Source: an uncultured Hyphomicrobiales bacterium
GTDB taxonomy: Bacteria > Pseudomonadota > Alphaproteobacteria > Rhizobiales > TMED25
Length of the DNA stretch: 36,110 bases
NCBI GenBank assembly: GCA_905181735.1
Contig: CAJIYR010000013.1
Location: 1 to 36,110 of the forward strand
Direction: 5' to 3'
Part shown: positions 25,330 through 32,987 of the stretch, piece by piece
Layout of the letters: the number at the start of each line of letters is the position of its first letter
Position numbering within the stretch: position 1 is the first letter of the stretch
Translations under genes and position numbers: made by a program
Notes under the pieces: model-generated
The model's database searches: none
What the model was told of the DNA's origin: nothing
What the model saw: only the letters and a program-made list of their open reading frames with translations

Positions 25330-26040
25330 TTATTTAACAGGTGGCCATATTCTATAACCAATACTCGGAGACCCTGGTGCATGTACTGTCTCGTCAACAG
25401 TTTTTCTACTGAAAGGGTCAAAGGGCTTTACGATATCTTTTCTTCTGTCCTCATGTGATGTAAATTCGTATAAAACAGAATGCTTTGCCCAACCTACAGT
25501 TGAAAGCATTTTTCTTGCTCTAATCGCTCCGTTAACACCCGCAACAAAAGGAAAACGAACTTGGGCATACCATTTGCCAATTTCAATCTCATTTTCAACG
25601 CTTGTCATGTTGTAGCTACCCATTTGTATTGCTTCTGCAGGAACGCCGCCTGGTGTGACTTTATCAAAGTTAGGGCCATTTACCCTTGCTTCTTCAACTA
25701 AAATAGCTGTTCTTGCTTCTTTTCTTTCTGCAAAACGATTTATAGTTTCATTGGATTGATTTTCTTTGAATAAAGGGGAATTTGGTTTATAGAAGACATG
25801 TGGTGAAGTGGCTGCTATTAGGCAAATAAATTGCGTGCCCTGAGGAATAGATTCAGTTGTATGGGGAAGTGTATCCCTTCTTTCTTTGTAATCTTCTTCA
25901 TCAACTCTATAGTGAGCGACCCAAGCTATACCGTCATGGCTTCTGATTTTTGGCAAATAGTTATTATGCAACCAGTCTATATGATCGTTTTTATTATCGT
26001 TATCTAGATTATACCATGTTGCCCATATTCCGTTGTCCAT
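25330..26040 (-). CDS. Dimeric alpha+beta-barrel (EthD-like) protein of unknown function
   Basis: The 236-residue protein seems to consist of two ferredoxin-like halves. The first contains WATWYNLDNDNKNDHIDWLH and IRSHDGIAWVAHYRV (histidines at about 19, 25, 34 and 42); the second has MTSVENEIEIGKWYAQVRFPF and VGWAKHSVLYEFTS. This is the layout of EthD/antibiotic-monooxygenase type barrels. I do not recognise a named family. It has a GGGGG-containing ribosome binding region before the ATG and heads the operon with NIPSNAP, alpha/beta hydrolase and LigI-like genes. Function could be enzymatic or binding. Confidence 0.65.
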   Translation of the reverse strand: MDNGIWATWYNLDNDNKNDHIDWLHNNYLPKIRSHDGIAWVAHYRVDEEDYKERRDTLPHTTESIPQGTQFICLIAATSPHVFYKPNSPLFKENQSNETINRFAERKEARTAILVEEARVNGPNFDKVTPGGVPAEAIQMGSYNMTSVENEIEIGKWYAQVRFPFVAGVNGAIRARKMLSTVGWAKHSVLYEFTSHEDRRKDIVKPFDPFSRKTVDETVHAPGSPSIGYRIWPPVK

Positions 26041-26133
26041 ATTACCCCCATTTAAGTCTACAATTCCTATGTTTTAATAGTGTATATGATAAATTATGGA
26101 TTTTAAATATATTTTATTAGAATTATTGATATT

Positions 26134-26178
26134 ACATATTTACAATATGTTGTAGACTATATAATTATAGTATTGTAA
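26134..26178. promoter_or_regulatory. Cluster of overlapping dyads in a divergent promoter region
   Basis: In the 193-base region between two divergent operons I see ACATAT-5-ATATGT (26134-26150), TACAA-4-TTGTA (26141-26154), TTACAATA (26140-26147) paired with TATTGTAA (26171-26178), and CTATA-4-TATAG (26157-26170). TACAA/TTGTA elements occur three times, which resembles an operator array for a dimeric repressor. Binding is not established and AT richness raises the chance background. Confidence 0.4.
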
Positions 26179-26233
26179 AAATTATTTAGTTTAATACTAA
26201 TTTCAAAAAAATATTATATTAAGGGAGAATCGT

Positions 26234-27442
26234 ATGTCAGATATTGGAATGTTACCGGTTGATTGGGAAGCTCGTTTTGATCCTCAAAGAATGTTGAGAG
26301 AACGTCTTGATAGAGCAAAAGAAGCATTAGATAACTCAAACTGTGATGTATTGTTTGTCTTTAGAACCGAGGATGCACGATATCTGATGGGTTATAGGCA
26401 TCATTTAGGGCCTGCTTTTATTATGGGTAACGCAGTGGTGGTTTTGGCTAGAGGTCATCAACCAATTTTGTGGACTATGGATTACGAGCATTGCAAATTA
26501 AGAATGCCTTGGCTTGAACCTCAACAGATTCAACCCCGAGCTAATTTCAGAGAAAAAGTTGGTATGAAGCGTTGGGCTGACCAAGTTGAAGGTTTTATCG
26601 GGTCGTTAAAAGGTAAGACGATTGGAATTGATATTTGGGACATAAATATGGAGACCGCTATTAAAGAGACATTCCCAAAATCAGAATTTGTAGATGGATA
26701 TCAAAGTGTCTTAATGAGAGCTAAAGAAATTAAAACGCAAGATGAAATACATTGTTTAAAAATTGCAAACGCTATGACAGAGGCGGCTTTAGATAATGCA
26801 TTAGATTTTCTAAAACCTGGTGTTAAAGAATGCGAAGTTCTTGCCGTAGCATGGGAAACGATGACTGCAATGGGTTCGGAATGGACTCAATGCTCAAATA
26901 TTGTTGCATCAGGACCATATACAGCTCCATATAGAAGGTTTACATCTGATAGGATTATACGTAATGGTGATCCTGTAATTATTGATATAGGTGCGTGCTT
27001 TAATGGTTATTATGGAGATTTAACAAGAACCTGGATTTGTGGAAATGTTAAACCAACAGAAGAGATGAAAAAAGTTCATCAACATTGTTACGATGCATTA
27101 TTTAATGCTGGAGGAGCCGTTAAACCTGGAGCAACAAATGCTGATGTTTTTGCGCAAGCTGATCCTTATGTTCTCGATAGCCTTGGACATGGAGCAGGAG
27201 TAAATCCTTGGGAAGCTCCTTATTTCTCTCCAGCTTCTAAAGACCAGCCTGTAGTATTAAAAGAAGGTATGGTTTTTAATCTTGAGCCTTACGCTGGTGT
27301 TGTTGGTGTCGGTGGTTTTAGATTGGAAAACGATCATATTGTCACAGCAGATGGTGTTGACATTTACACTACATACCCTTTTGATGAAAGACTTGTATTG
27401 GATCTTCATCCATTAGACCCTACAACTGGAAGAACAAGGTAA
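26234..27442 (+). CDS. M24 family metalloenzyme (Xaa-Pro peptidase/creatinase fold)
   Basis: The 402-residue protein has an N-terminal creatinase-type domain and a pita-bread catalytic domain. Five metal-ligand positions are visible: D251 (IIDIGACFNG), D262 (YGDLTRTW), H319 (SLGHGAG), E351 (FNLEPY) and E365 (FRLENDH), with M24 spacing. This fits a two-metal Xaa-Pro dipeptidase-like enzyme. Other M24-fold enzymes are not peptidases (creatinase, the DMSP lyase DddP), so the catabolic context leaves function open; the motif does not match the FDTD pattern I recall for DddP. GGGAG is six bases before the ATG. One base separates its stop from the SDR start. Confidence 0.87.
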   Translation: MSDIGMLPVDWEARFDPQRMLRERLDRAKEALDNSNCDVLFVFRTEDARYLMGYRHHLGPAFIMGNAVVVLARGHQPILWTMDYEHCKLRMPWLEPQQIQPRANFREKVGMKRWADQVEGFIGSLKGKTIGIDIWDINMETAIKETFPKSEFVDGYQSVLMRAKEIKTQDEIHCLKIANAMTEAALDNALDFLKPGVKECEVLAVAWETMTAMGSEWTQCSNIVASGPYTAPYRRFTSDRIIRNGDPVIIDIGACFNGYYGDLTRTWICGNVKPTEEMKKVHQHCYDALFNAGGAVKPGATNADVFAQADPYVLDSLGHGAGVNPWEAPYFSPASKDQPVVLKEGMVFNLEPYAGVVGVGGFRLENDHIVTADGVDIYTTYPFDERLVLDLHPLDPTTGRTR

Positions 27443-27443
27443 T

Positions 27444-28238
27444 ATGTCAGAAAGTAAATTATCCCCAGTTTCGTTTGATCTTAATGGTAAAATTGCGATT
27501 GTAACAGGGTCCGGAACTGGTATTGGTAGAGCAATAGCTGAAACTTATGCCAGTGCCGGTGCTTATGTTATACTAGCTGCACGCAATGAAAGCAATTTAA
27601 TTAAAGTTAAAGAAAGTATATTAAAATCAGGAGGTTATGCTGATTACTTAGTAACAGATATTACAAAAATAGATCAGATAAAAAATCTTTCTAGCCTTGC
27701 AAGGAAAGTTAGCATTGAAAGAGATGCTGATCTTATACTTGTTAATAATGCTGGTTTTGGTTTTACTAAATCTGCCGTTGAAGTTACCGAGGATGATTTT
27801 GATAAAATTACATCCACCCATTTAAAAGGCACTTTCTTCTGTTGTCAAAAAATCGCAGAGATTATGCTTGAACGTGGCTATGGAAAGATAATTAATATGG
27901 GCTCGACATGGGGCGAGGCAACTGATGCAAAAAAAGCTCCATACTGTATGGCAAAAGCCGGAGTTGCTCACATGACACGTGCGCTTTCAACAGAATGGGC
28001 TCCTCATGGTATAAGAGTTAACACTTTAGCGCCAACGGCAACTTTAACTGAGTTTACATCCGAAGCAATGCAAAATAACCCAGACAGAGCAAAAGGCATA
28101 GTTTCCAGAATAAAACTTGGAAGATTTGCTGTTCCTAGTGATCACATGGGTGCTGCTATTTTTTTGGCTTCAACAGCTTCTGATTTTATAACAGGCCACA
28201 CTCTTTATGTTGACGGTGGATTAGTTGCAGCAGGATAA
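27444..28238 (+). CDS. Short-chain dehydrogenase/reductase (SDR, classical)
   Basis: The 264-residue protein has the cofactor motif TGSGTGIG, the NNAG motif and the active site Ser (INMGS) with YCMAK, and ends in the typical DGGLVAAG tail. It would oxidise an alcohol or reduce a ketone with NAD(P). It begins one base after the M24 gene stop, so the two form an operon and probably act in one pathway. It converges on the Mo-hydroxylase large subunit with one base between stops. Substrate unknown. Confidence 0.92.
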   Translation: MSESKLSPVSFDLNGKIAIVTGSGTGIGRAIAETYASAGAYVILAARNESNLIKVKESILKSGGYADYLVTDITKIDQIKNLSSLARKVSIERDADLILVNNAGFGFTKSAVEVTEDDFDKITSTHLKGTFFCCQKIAEIMLERGYGKIINMGSTWGEATDAKKAPYCMAKAGVAHMTRALSTEWAPHGIRVNTLAPTATLTEFTSEAMQNNPDRAKGIVSRIKLGRFAVPSDHMGAAIFLASTASDFITGHTLYVDGGLVAAG

Positions 28239-28239
28239 T

Positions 28240-30342
28240 CTATTCATTTAACGCGGCAACTATATCATCACGTGTTATTGGTATGCTCTTAATTCTAATT
28301 CCGAGTGCTTTTCTAAGCGCATTGCTTATGGCTGCGGCCGTTGGTCCATGTGCAGCTTCTCCAACGCCAAGGAAAGGCAGATCAGGGTGGCTTACGATGT
28401 TTACAAAAGTTCTCGGTACTTGGTTAAATTTAATAATGGGATAAGTTTCCCAATCTTTTGATTGGATTTCTTCATTTTCAAAATTTACTTTTTCTATTAA
28501 CGTGCAACTAGCAGATTGAATTATTCCACCTTCTATTTGATTAATAATACCATCAGGGTTTATGCATTCTCCTGCATCTACACTTGCCCATACATTTATC
28601 AACTCTATGTCTTCGTCAACTTTAATTTCAACTACAACTGCACAGTATGCTCCTGAATTCTTGTACCGAGAGAAAGCTATCCCTTTAAATGTATTGCCAT
28701 CGTCCTTTTTGTTCCAATCAGATAGTTTTGCTACATTTTCTATAACGCCTTGTATCCTTGTATCCGAAGAATGGCTCAGTCTAAATTGAACAGGATCAAG
28801 ATTCAACTCGGAAGCTATATCATCCATTAATGTTTCTATAGCATATACATTAACAAAAGCACCCAATCCGCGCATAGCAGATGTTCTCCACGGAAGATCA
28901 TAAATAATTTGTTTTTGTGAAGTAAGGTTAGGGATATCATATAAAGGTACTGAATTCCTATCTGCTGCACCACCTTTGTCTAAAGCTGTGTCAATTGGAT
29001 TAGGAGAGAGTATTGGTTCTAATAAATAGTCCGCTGATAATAAATTAACAGCAGCTGCACCAACCGGTCTTTTTACATGTGGAGGACTTTTTATCATGAG
29101 ACTCATGTTCTCAATTTTACCATCGTTGTTCACATAAGCGCTGGCTTGGGTGACCATTGCTGGAGCTAGCGGAGACCAAGATAACTCATCTTCTCTTGAC
29201 CATTGAACTCTTACTGGAATTTCTGGGATAGCTTTTGCGACTAAAGCTGCATCAAGAGCGACGTCATCAGAGCCGTTGTGCCCATAACAACCCGAACCTT
29301 GGTGATGTATGACATCTATGGTATTTTCATCGACCTTAAACACAGCTGCCAAAGATCTTTGAAGAGGAAATACACTTTGGCTGTGGGTGTGAACCTCTAA
29401 ATTATTCTTGTTCCAGCAGGCTATTGCACAACAAGGTCCTATTGATGCGTGGCACAAATATTGTCTTGATACTTCTGTTGAGAAGTTAATCTTATCATTG
29501 TTTAGAGCTTCACCTTTTAAGAGTCCTGTTTGAATTTCACCGTTAAAATTTTTTATATATACAATTGGATCTGCAACAGCTTTTGGAGCTTTAGACCACT
29601 TACATAATTTCTTAACCTGTTCAGCGACTTTAACTGACACTTCTTCTCTTTTGCAAATAACTGCAATGAATGAGCCGTCTTGCACAAGTTTAATTAATCC
29701 TTTTATTTTTAAGGTTGAATCCTTATCAATACTAATAAGTCTAGATGATTGTGACGGAGGCCTTACTATCCTTGCATGTAGCATGTTGTCTAATTCAAGG
29801 TCGTGAATAAATATTGGTTTTCCAGTAACTTTAAAAGGTAAGTCAATTCTATTTAATTTTTTCCCGACCAGTTTTCTTTCATTTGGCTTCTTTGGATTCA
29901 TATAACTCTCAACCTTTTTATTGAGATCCAAAGCATCACTTAAAGACCAATAACTAATATTGGTTGTATTTCCATTTAGAAAAACTTCTCCATCTTTTAT
30001 ACTTAATTCACCAGCGTTTGATTGAAGTAGTTCAGAAGCTTTTTCTAGCATAACAACTCTCGCGGCCGATGCAGCTTTTCTTAACGACAACCCTTCGGTT
30101 TGCATTGATAGAGATCCGGATGTGCATCCACCATCAAGTTTTGTACGAGTATCACCGGCTGTTAAATCTATTCTTGATGGATCTATGTCTAATTCTTCTG
30201 CTGCAATTTGAACGAACGCAGTATTAATACCTTGTCCGATCTCAACTTTTCCAGAAATCATCTCGACTTTTCCGTTATCTGTAAATTTAAACCAATCTGC
30301 TATGTTGGGTGCTGAGATAAATGAGTTAGGAAACATATTCAT
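28240..30342 (-). CDS. Molybdopterin-binding subunit of a xanthine-dehydrogenase-family enzyme (IorB/CoxL type)
   Basis: The 700-residue subunit has the IorB-type order, starting with MISGKVEIGQGINTAF (28-43) and IAAEELDIDPSRIDLTAGDT, then a hammerhead region, and ends with GVGEAAHGPT in which E662 is the expected catalytic glutamate. Family members hydroxylate N-heterocycles (isoquinoline, nicotinate) or aldehydes using a molybdenum cofactor and water. It is slightly shorter than most IorB proteins and has no Tat signal at the N-terminus, so it should be cytoplasmic. It overlaps the small Fe-S subunit by four bases (ATGA), indicating coupled translation. No FAD subunit gene is adjacent. Confidence 0.88.
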   Translation of the reverse strand: MNMFPNSFISAPNIADWFKFTDNGKVEMISGKVEIGQGINTAFVQIAAEELDIDPSRIDLTAGDTRTKLDGGCTSGSLSMQTEGLSLRKAASAARVVMLEKASELLQSNAGELSIKDGEVFLNGNTTNISYWSLSDALDLNKKVESYMNPKKPNERKLVGKKLNRIDLPFKVTGKPIFIHDLELDNMLHARIVRPPSQSSRLISIDKDSTLKIKGLIKLVQDGSFIAVICKREEVSVKVAEQVKKLCKWSKAPKAVADPIVYIKNFNGEIQTGLLKGEALNNDKINFSTEVSRQYLCHASIGPCCAIACWNKNNLEVHTHSQSVFPLQRSLAAVFKVDENTIDVIHHQGSGCYGHNGSDDVALDAALVAKAIPEIPVRVQWSREDELSWSPLAPAMVTQASAYVNNDGKIENMSLMIKSPPHVKRPVGAAAVNLLSADYLLEPILSPNPIDTALDKGGAADRNSVPLYDIPNLTSQKQIIYDLPWRTSAMRGLGAFVNVYAIETLMDDIASELNLDPVQFRLSHSSDTRIQGVIENVAKLSDWNKKDDGNTFKGIAFSRYKNSGAYCAVVVEIKVDEDIELINVWASVDAGECINPDGIINQIEGGIIQSASCTLIEKVNFENEEIQSKDWETYPIIKFNQVPRTFVNIVSHPDLPFLGVGEAAHGPTAAAISNALRKALGIRIKSIPITRDDIVAALNE

Positions 30343-30812
30343 TTACTTGCCTCTATAATTCCAACTTTTTCTAAAGCTCTTAGTATTCTTGATTGAGAAC
30401 CACAACGACATAAGTTTCTATCCAAATCATTTGCAATATCAGAAATGCTGGAGTTAGGATTATTCTCAATAAAAGCTTTAGCTCTCATTATAATACCGCT
30501 TAAACAATAACCGCATTGGCCACCTTGTTCATCTATCAAAGATTCTTGTATAGGGTGTAATTTAGAGCTAGTTGATATCCCTTCAATGGTTTGTATTTTT
30601 TTGTCTTTTATTGACCATACAGGAGTATCGCATGAAAAAATTGCTTTTCCATCTGAAATTACTGTGCATGCGCCGCATAAACCATCGCCGCAACCAAACT
30701 TTGTGCCTTTAAGTTTTAAGTCGTTTCTTAGTACGTAGACAAGAGGTGTATCTGGGTCGCATTCAACATCTTGGTTGGTACCATTTATGTTTAAATTAAA
30801 TATCTCTGTCAA
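30339..30812 (-). CDS. [2Fe-2S]-binding subunit of a molybdenum hydroxylase (IorA/CoxS type)
   Basis: The 157-residue protein has two [2Fe-2S] sites. The plant-type site is C41, C46, C49 and C61 (FGCGDGLCGACT...FSC). The second, helical site is C100, C103, C135 and C137 (GGQCGYC...NLCRCG). It passes electrons from the Mo subunit. The start is TTG at 30812, with AGAGG eight bases upstream; no ATG occurs in the N-terminal part. It is the first of a two-gene unit. The redox partner (cytochrome or FAD subunit) is not in the window. Confidence 0.93.
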   Translation of the reverse strand: MTEIFNLNINGTNQDVECDPDTPLVYVLRNDLKLKGTKFGCGDGLCGACTVISDGKAIFSCDTPVWSIKDKKIQTIEGISTSSKLHPIQESLIDEQGGQCGYCLSGIIMRAKAFIENNPNSSISDIANDLDRNLCRCGSQSRILRALEKVGIIEASK

Positions 30813-30953
30813 ATTCTTTGCCTCTAATTGATTAATTAATAATTTAAACTATTATATTATTAGTGTGCAAGTTAATTTCTGATTATATATTTCAATTTAA
30901 AGTTAACAATACACATAATAAAGTTTTTATTTAAAAAAATAATGTATAAATAT

Positions 30954-30975
30954 AACCACTTCTAAATAAGTGATT
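30954..30975. promoter_or_regulatory. 22-bp imperfect palindrome before the D-amino-acid transaminase gene
   Basis: Arms AACCACTT (30954-30961) and AAGTGATT (30968-30975) flank six bases and match except for one C/A position. The element lies 13 bases upstream of the ATG at 30989, where an operator or RNA hairpin would affect initiation. It is a single observation with modest support. Confidence 0.3.
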
Positions 30976-30988
30976 AATGGGTTTTATT

Positions 30989-31837
30989 ATGAATATAGCA
31001 TATGTAAATGGTGAATATGTTCCAATTGAAGATGCAAAGGTATCTGTGAGGGACAGAGGATTAATGTTTTCTGACGGAGTTTATGAAGTTGCTGCTATAA
31101 TTAACGGAAAGCTTATAGATAACTTTGAACATTTAAAAAGACTTGAAAGGTCTTTAAGTGCAATCAAATTACTTTCTCCTGTTCCAGTTTCAGAAATACC
31201 AGATTTAGAAAAAGAATTATTAACCAAGAACAACATCAAAGAAGGGACTTTATACCTGCATGTAACAAGAGGTGAAAGCGATAGAGAATTTGCGTTCCCT
31301 GATATTGTTAAGCCTAGCTTAGTGATGTTTGTTCAAAGTAAAAATTTAATACACTTAAAACCCGACGATTTGAGTGCGATTGTTATTACAGTCCCTGATA
31401 TCAGATGGAAAAGAAGAGATATTAAATCAATAGCTCTTATCGCTCAAGTGATGGCTAAGCAAATAGCAAAAGAAGAGGGCGCTGACGAAGTTTGGATGGT
31501 AGAAGACGGATGCATCACAGAAGGAGGGTCAAGCAATGCCTTTATTATTAAAGGGGATAAGTTAATAACAAGAAATACTGATAATATGATTCTATCTGGC
31601 ATTACACGTAAGGCTATTATGACTTTAGCAGAAGATTTTGGTATATCGATTGAAGAAAGAGCGTTTACTGTAGATGAGGCTTACAATGCAACAGAAGCTT
31701 TTTTTACTAGCGCTTCTGCATTTATCATGCCAGTGGTTAGAATTGACGGTAAACTAATATCGGGTGGTAAACCTGGTCCTATTAGTTTAAAGTTACGTGA
31801 GCTTTATATCAATTTTGCAATTGAGACAGCTATTTAA
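30989..31837 (+). CDS. dat: D-amino-acid transaminase (class IV aminotransferase)
   Basis: This PLP enzyme transfers amino groups between D-amino acids and 2-keto acids, supplying D-alanine or D-glutamate or degrading D-amino acids. The ATG at 30989 gives 282 residues, the usual family length, and places the PLP lysine at K146 (RDIKSIALIAQV) and E178 (CITEGGSSN), next to the K145/E177 of Bacillus D-amino-acid transaminase. The in-frame ATG at 30977 would add four residues. The N-terminal pattern YVNGEYVPIEDAKVSVRDRG is typical. Branched-chain transaminase or aminodeoxychorismate lyase are less likely alternatives. It precedes the ribB-type gene by 23 bases, in the same direction. Confidence 0.88.
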   Translation: MNIAYVNGEYVPIEDAKVSVRDRGLMFSDGVYEVAAIINGKLIDNFEHLKRLERSLSAIKLLSPVPVSEIPDLEKELLTKNNIKEGTLYLHVTRGESDREFAFPDIVKPSLVMFVQSKNLIHLKPDDLSAIVITVPDIRWKRRDIKSIALIAQVMAKQIAKEEGADEVWMVEDGCITEGGSSNAFIIKGDKLITRNTDNMILSGITRKAIMTLAEDFGISIEERAFTVDEAYNATEAFFTSASAFIMPVVRIDGKLISGGKPGPISLKLRELYINFAIETAI

Positions 31838-31860
31838 TAATCTGATAATTAGGAGTTTTT

Positions 31861-32955
31861 ATGAAATTTAATACTGTAGAAGAGGCCGTTAAGGCAATTG
31901 CAAATGGAGAAATGATAGTTGTAGTTGACGATGATGATCGTGAGAATGAAGGTGATCTAATAATGGCTGCATCTAAAGCCACGCCTGAAAAAACAGGTTT
32001 CATAATTAGACACACTAGTGGTATTGTTTGTGCTCCTGTTACACAAGAAATCGCTGAAAAATTACATCTTGAGCCGATGGTATCGTCAAATGATGCTCCT
32101 TTAGGTACTGCATTTACAATATCCGTTGATTGTAAAGATGGATTAACTACAGGTATTTCTGCTGCAGAGCGCTGTAATACAATCAGAGCGCTTGCTAATG
32201 GCAATATTGGTTCGAGAGATTTTGTTAGACCAGGTCATGTTTTTCCATTAATTGCACGTGAAGGTGGAGTTTTAATGCGTTCTGGTCACACAGAAGCATC
32301 TGTTGATCTTGCGAGACTAGCGGGCGAACCTCCTGTTGGACTTTTGGCTGAATTAATGAATGATGACGGCACTGTAAAAAGGGGTGAGCAGGTATCAAAT
32401 TTTGCATTAGAACATGACCTTAAAATTATATCAGTTGCTGATATAATAACCTATAGAGAACAAAGGGAACAATTAATACAGAGAATTCAAAAAGTTAGCA
32501 TTAACACTAACTTTGGACCAGCAGAAGCTTACACTTACACCACACCTTTTGATGAATTACATCATATTGCGATAGTATATGGAGATATAGGGGACGGCTT
32601 AAATGTTAACACACGAATTCATCGTGAAAATATAATTTCAGATGTATTTGGAGACCATTCTGTTTTAGGGAAGGCAATGGAAAAAATAAGTAACGATGGA
32701 AGAGGTGTTGTTATATATCTAAGAGAAGGCGCTATCGGGGTACAGTCCCGTTCAGCAAAGAATACAAGAGGAGTTGATGAAATGACTGAAAGTGAAAATC
32801 AACGCGTAGAGGAGTGGAGAGATATCGGACTGGGTGCGCAAATATTGCGCGATTTGGATATAAATTCTATTTGCCTAATAACCACAACACAAAGTCATTT
32901 TGTTGGATTGTCAGGTTTTGGTATAGAAATTACCTCTAGAAATCCTTTGGAGTAA
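31861..32955 (+). CDS. ribB: 3,4-dihydroxy-2-butanone 4-phosphate synthase with degenerate GTP cyclohydrolase II domain (RibBX-like)
   Basis: The first ~205 residues are an intact RibB: DDRENEGD (25-32) and SGHTEASVDLARLAG (141-155) carry its metal and substrate residues. It makes the four-carbon precursor of riboflavin from ribulose 5-phosphate. The remaining ~155 residues align with GTP cyclohydrolase II (RibA), but the zinc motif that normally has three cysteines reads HRENIISDVFGDHSVLG (254-270) with none, and QEGRGIG is replaced by LREGAIG. Such RibB fusions without RibA activity (RibBX) are known. The window has no other GTP cyclohydrolase II. AGGAG lies five bases before the ATG. Confidence 0.9.
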   Translation: MKFNTVEEAVKAIANGEMIVVVDDDDRENEGDLIMAASKATPEKTGFIIRHTSGIVCAPVTQEIAEKLHLEPMVSSNDAPLGTAFTISVDCKDGLTTGISAAERCNTIRALANGNIGSRDFVRPGHVFPLIAREGGVLMRSGHTEASVDLARLAGEPPVGLLAELMNDDGTVKRGEQVSNFALEHDLKIISVADIITYREQREQLIQRIQKVSINTNFGPAEAYTYTTPFDELHHIAIVYGDIGDGLNVNTRIHRENIISDVFGDHSVLGKAMEKISNDGRGVVIYLREGAIGVQSRSAKNTRGVDEMTESENQRVEEWRDIGLGAQILRDLDINSICLITTTQSHFVGLSGFGIEITSRNPLE

Positions 32956-32987
32956 TATTTGTAATTTTTTTAATTTAGGCGCAAATT

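Noticed and set aside
26234-27442. DMSP lyase DddP
   Set aside because: The fold is shared, but the first metal motif is the peptidase-like DIG-x-D spacing rather than the FDTD pattern I recall for DddP; kept as M24 with open function.
28224-28260. Imperfect inverted repeat GTTGCAGC / GCGGCAAC at the SDR/Mo-subunit convergent end
   Set aside because: The loop is 21 bases, one pair mismatches and the arms lie in coding sequence; no T run supports a terminator.
31838-31860. FMN riboswitch before the ribB-type gene
   Set aside because: Only 23 bases separate it from the upstream gene, far too short for the aptamer, and no conserved riboswitch core is visible.
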